DNA from: Paenibacillus woosongensis
Lineage (GTDB): Bacteria > Bacillota > Bacilli > Paenibacillales > Paenibacillaceae
DNA length: 64,000 bases
Direction of reading: 5' to 3'
NCBI RefSeq assembly: GCF_030122845.1
Contig: NZ_CP126084.1
Location: 3,906,001-3,970,000, forward strand
The notes under the pieces were generated by a model. The model saw only the letters and a program-made list of their open reading frames with translations, made no database searches and was not told where the DNA came from. The position numbers and the translations under genes were made by a program. Of this stretch, positions 60,761-64,000 are shown one piece after another (positions within the stretch are counted from its first letter, which is position 1; each line of letters begins with the position of its first letter).

Positions 60761-63232
60761 TTAAGGATAAACCGTGAAGTTATCAAACGATGTACTCTGA
60801 TGAGCCGTTCTTAACCCCGCTTTTCCATGGGTAAATGCCGTTTCCGAGTTATCGTTATAATCAATTTTCGGAACGTTTATATCCCCCACGTACACCTTAA
60901 TATTCGTTCCCTGAACGACTACCTTCACTTTATGCCATGTACCTGTGGACAGAGCCAGATTCACACCCGTTAAAGGGCTCCAGTTGTAATTTTGTTTACC
61001 GAGATACACTCCATCCGTCTTGATGTAAGCATAATATCCCTGTAAGAAATCGGCATTGCCTTGTCCAAGCTCCAGCCCGTTTGCCGGATTAGTTCCACGG
61101 ACAATGATCCCCGAGTCTCCACCGCCCTCGTTCATGCGAATATCCGCTTCTACGGTGTAGTCCGCCCAATGATCATTGCCAATCGTTGTCTTGGCAAATG
61201 TGCCGCCTGCGGAGTGATACTGTCCGTCGCTTACAGACCAGCTTCCTTCCCATTGCTTCCAGTCACCGCTCTTGCCGCTATTAAAGTTATCGCTCAGATG
61301 AGGCACGCTTGCATGATGCCGGAACTCCATACTGGCAAAATCGGCCTCGCCTGTCACAAATTCAACCCGCAACTCTCTTAAGCCTTGCGTGAGAGGTATG
61401 CCCTTCACCGTGATCGGGCGCCATTCATCCCAGCCGCCAGTATTAGGAATTTGTACAATACCAGTCAAGTCCGTTGCTCCATCCCATAGTCTGATTTGCA
61501 CGCCATTCATGGTCGTTGCCATTCGAAACGTGACATCATACATCCCCGTTGAAGCCACATTGACCTTATACTTTAACCATTCCCCAGACTGGTTCCAGCC
61601 TACGTTATAACCGCCCTCCGGATTCACGCGAATATCTACTGCATCCTTCCTGTATTCGCCGCCCAGATTATTTGCGGTTGTATCATGATAAGCAATTCCT
61701 TCGCCACCGCTCATATAATGAACTGCTTCCACTTTGCCAGGGACAGGCTTATACGCATCCCAAGCGTTACTACCGTCCACTTTGTTGCTGAATGCGACAT
61801 AAGCAAAATCAGCATGCGTATCTTCGGTTAAATAGCCGACCTGACCACCGCCAAGGTTGGCGTTTTGTACGATCTTCAGCATTTGGTCCACATAGATTCG
61901 GAATTCGTTCCCTGATTTCTCGACCCGAATGCTATGCCACTTGCTATAATCAAACCCGGAAGGCAGTGAAGCATAGACCCATCCTTGGGGCACACCGTTT
62001 ACTACAAAATTAACTTCCAGGCGGTTGTTCAATTCGCTCAGCATTGCCACGCCGTAATTATCTTCATTTGTATAAGAAAATGTAGCGCCGTAACGCGGGG
62101 AGGCGCTTGTGCCTCGATTCATTTGCTTCATATGAAACTCTGCCGTATAATTCGCCTCCGTCGACACGTTCGTAATTTGTTTATGCGCCGCCGTTGACCC
62201 CAGGCTATCCTGCCACATTAACTCCTGGTTATAGATGCCCCAATGCCCGCCGTTTACATTGTACCAGTTGGAACCAATAGCCGTTCTGTTAAAGCGGTCA
62301 TAAAAATCCGGCATATCCGGGTCGGGCTGCGATGTTGTCGTAGGGCCCGAGACGAGCATTTTGTCCCCGTTCCATACGACACGATCCATATTCATACTTC
62401 GAATCGGCCAGCCTTCAGGCGTGTAGCCCTTCCAGTTATGGTAGAACATATAGAGCGAATCCAGATCCGGGCCGGTGACTAACCCATTATGGCCCAATCC
62501 AATCGTTGGCCCCTCGGTCGAGAGGACGACGGGATTCTGCTTGCTGGCAGGTACAAATCCCGTTAAAGGATTACTGCTCACCGCATAATCGATCCGGTAA
62601 GCCGGACTATGAACATGATTTCCCGTATAAGTCATGTAATATTTTCCGTTCCGCTTAATAACGGTCGCCCCTTCTGTCCAGCCTCCGCTGATCGAGGCGC
62701 CAGTATTCGATCCGGCTCCAAAAGTATAAGGATCACTCATCGGATGAGCGACCATCTGGCCGTGTTCAGCGCGGTAAAAATACCACTGTCCATCGTCATC
62801 AATAAACACATGCCCATCAATACTCAATCCTTTATTCGGGGTTTGAACCGTAAAAGGCCCTGTCGGGCTTTCACTCCGCAGCACGTAATGGCCGTTTCCG
62901 CCTGGAGACGTATACATATAGAAGTAGCCATTCCAATAAATAACCTCCGGTGCGTATGCCCCTTTCGTAACGGGGTCTGTTGCCACAAGTCCGGCATAAG
63001 TCCAGTTCACTAAGTCCGGCGAGCTCCAGGCTTTAATGCCTGTCTCGGAGTCCTTGGTGCTGACGTACAAATAATAATCGCCTTTGAATTTCAAAATATA
63101 AGGATCACCGGAACCGTAAGTTGCCCATTCATGGCTGAGTGTCTGAGGATTCTGGTAGGCTTGCGCCAACGAAGACGGCAATATCAGGCATCCTACCATT
63201 AGAACAAGCATAATCTTTAAATATTTTCTCAT
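60761..63232 (-). CDS. Secreted glycoside hydrolase family 43 with extra binding domains
   Basis: An 823-residue exported enzyme. Signal peptide 1-25 (cleavage after AQA). The GH43 five-blade propeller (about 30-325) shows the catalytic trio: D43 in GSGDPYI, D139 in LSIDGHVF, E187 in GGWTEGATV. Then a laminin-G-like domain (about 330-490), a CBM6-like domain (about 505-645, VHYMSGGEGIAYHD and VGWNQSGEWLKYKV) and a second LamG-like domain (about 650-823). GH43 enzymes act on arabinan, xylan or galactan side chains. It probably feeds the adjacent importer and has a cre site just before its start. Confidence 0.92.
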   Translation of the reverse strand: MRKYLKIMLVLMVGCLILPSSLAQAYQNPQTLSHEWATYGSGDPYILKFKGDYYLYVSTKDSETGIKAWSSPDLVNWTYAGLVATDPVTKGAYAPEVIYWNGYFYMYTSPGGNGHYVLRSESPTGPFTVQTPNKGLSIDGHVFIDDDGQWYFYRAEHGQMVAHPMSDPYTFGAGSNTGASISGGWTEGATVIKRNGKYYMTYTGNHVHSPAYRIDYAVSSNPLTGFVPASKQNPVVLSTEGPTIGLGHNGLVTGPDLDSLYMFYHNWKGYTPEGWPIRSMNMDRVVWNGDKMLVSGPTTTSQPDPDMPDFYDRFNRTAIGSNWYNVNGGHWGIYNQELMWQDSLGSTAAHKQITNVSTEANYTAEFHMKQMNRGTSASPRYGATFSYTNEDNYGVAMLSELNNRLEVNFVVNGVPQGWVYASLPSGFDYSKWHSIRVEKSGNEFRIYVDQMLKIVQNANLGGGQVGYLTEDTHADFAYVAFSNKVDGSNAWDAYKPVPGKVEAVHYMSGGEGIAYHDTTANNLGGEYRKDAVDIRVNPEGGYNVGWNQSGEWLKYKVNVASTGMYDVTFRMATTMNGVQIRLWDGATDLTGIVQIPNTGGWDEWRPITVKGIPLTQGLRELRVEFVTGEADFASMEFRHHASVPHLSDNFNSGKSGDWKQWEGSWSVSDGQYHSAGGTFAKTTIGNDHWADYTVEADIRMNEGGGDSGIIVRGTNPANGLELGQGNADFLQGYYAYIKTDGVYLGKQNYNWSPLTGVNLALSTGTWHKVKVVVQGTNIKVYVGDINVPKIDYNDNSETAFTHGKAGLRTAHQSTSFDNFTVYP

Positions 63233-63256
63233 AGCGTCCTTCCTCCCACAGGCGAA

Positions 63257-63270
63257 TGTAATCGCTTTCT
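63257..63270 (+). promoter_or_regulatory. cre site of the GH43 gene
   Basis: TGTAATCGCTTTCT matches 13 of 14 positions of the CcpA operator pattern TGWAANCGNTNWCA and lies 24 bases before the GH43 start, where bound CcpA would block transcription. Confidence 0.65.
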
Positions 63271-63346
63271 ATTTTATCGTCATCTTATCATCACTCCTTG
63301 AAGTTTTTTATATCTTATAGGGTATATAATTGAAATGACTGCTCTT

Positions 63347-64000
63347 TTAATGAAATAGAATAACAGGTATAGTCACTCTTCTTGGAAGATACGTCCCTTG
63401 AATCTGCTCCAGCAGAAGCTCCACAGTAACTTTGCACATTTCCTCGACATTTTGCTTGATGTAGCTCACTTCTGCTAAATCGGACTGGTCAAAACTAATC
63501 AGTTCCGGACGTTGCTCTTCTGACAAATTCATATATTTCATACCCTGAAGCGTTATGCGGGTGAGTTCAGCATTTCCAGTAAAGACGGCCGTAATTTCGG
63601 GATGATTCATTAGAAATTCCTGTATTATGGAGCTTCCTTTTCCTGCAGCCATATCAGCTATGCTCACCACACACCACAAATTTTTGTTGATCGACAGATT
63701 GCGTTCAAGGAACGCCTTCTCAAATCCCAACGCCCGGTCCGCTGTCACCGAATTCGTCACTTCCATAGTGACAAAAGCAATTTGCCGATGCCCTCTGCTT
63801 ATGAGGTGCTTGGCCGCCTGATAGGAACCGTCTACGTTATCTGCACTCACGCTGTAAGTCTCGATTTCTTTCAGATAACGGTCGATCAGGACGAGCGGGA
63901 ACCGATTCAATGACAATCTTAAAATATCATTGTTATACATCTCCTGTTCAATCGGAAATATGATGAGCCCCTTTACCCTTAATTGGAGTAAATCCTCGAT
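63347..64000 (-). CDS. LacI/GntR-type sugar-responsive regulator, N-terminus beyond window edge
   Basis: The frame is open to base 64000, so only the C-terminal 217 residues are seen. They form a periplasmic-binding-protein-like sensor: LRVKGLIIFPIEQE, FPLVLIDRYL, SRGHRQIAFVT, PEITAVFTGNAELT and TYLPRRVTIPVILF. This is the effector domain of LacI/GalR regulators or of AraR-type proteins with a GntR head; the DNA-binding part lies outside. It stands upstream of the GH43 gene in the same direction and probably represses it until sugar binds. Confidence 0.85.
   Translation of the reverse strand: MEDLLQLRVKGLIIFPIEQEMYNNDILRLSLNRFPLVLIDRYLKEIETYSVSADNVDGSYQAAKHLISRGHRQIAFVTMEVTNSVTADRALGFEKAFLERNLSINKNLWCVVSIADMAAGKGSSIIQEFLMNHPEITAVFTGNAELTRITLQGMKYMNLSEEQRPELISFDQSDLAEVSYIKQNVEEMCKVTVELLLEQIQGTYLPRRVTIPVILFH

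Overview
The window looks like a chromosomal segment of a Paenibacillus-type member of the Bacillales. The evidence is the low to moderate GC content, strong AGGAGG ribosome sites with frequent GTG and TTG starts, a B. subtilis-like block of housekeeping genes (mltG, yrzB, ruvX, ireB, alaS with its T-box, yrrI, yrrD, iscS, cymR, mnmA, rarA), a glucose PTS controlled by GlcT, and a YesM/YesN-regulated sugar locus of the kind that abounds in Paenibacillus. Most genes lie on the minus strand. I saw no tRNA, rRNA, CRISPR array or intact mobile element.

Layout: (1) 1-2277, the first 759 residues of a protein built from about 63 in-register decapeptide repeats, cut by the window edge. (2) 2438-5515, a lipoprotein, the BdbC/BdbD disulfide pair and the L25/Ctc protein. 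(3) 5741-10947, ptsG-ptsH-ptsI with glcT upstream; the ptsG leader carries a promoter, a RAT-like antiterminator and an overlapping terminator. (4) 11122-14647, an nfeD-flotillin pair behind an ECF (sigma-W-like) promoter, and an iron alcohol dehydrogenase. (5) 14854-19637, galK-galE-galT with a divergent AraC-type regulator. (6) 19695-25917, an aldo-keto reductase, a HAD phosphatase coupled to a sirtuin, a membrane acyltransferase, a KGG-repeat stress protein and ilvD. (7) 25992-33792, a polysaccharide deacetylase with an extra C-terminal domain, a class B PBP, an HD-GYP phosphodiesterase, a Bax-inhibitor-like membrane protein and a chemoreceptor behind a probable sigma-D promoter. (8) 34193-47709, the conserved tRNA modification, cell wall, translation and sulfur block. 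(9) 47731-51951, a decayed zone with an IS1182-like remnant, fRMsr, a twice-deleted mntH pseudogene, rarA, a candidate small transcript and a CD3324-family DNA-binding protein. (10) 52036-64000, a saccharolytic locus with GH2, two permeases, a binding lipoprotein, a YesN/YesM two-component system, secreted GH43 and a LacI-type regulator cut by the right edge.

How the parts work together: carbon flow is the main theme. Glucose enters by PtsG/H/I under GlcT antitermination. Galactose enters glycolysis by the Leloir enzymes. In the last 12 kb a secreted GH43 enzyme would cut plant polysaccharide, the binding protein and permeases would import oligosaccharides (no ATPase is encoded here, so a shared MsmX-like ATPase is expected), and the cytoplasmic GH2 enzyme would finish the breakdown. 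Candidate cre sites before the GH43 gene and the transporter operon suggest CcpA repression by the glucose PTS in the same window. Surface and envelope functions (repeat protein, flotillin, PBP, deacetylase, MltG, MCP) form a second theme.
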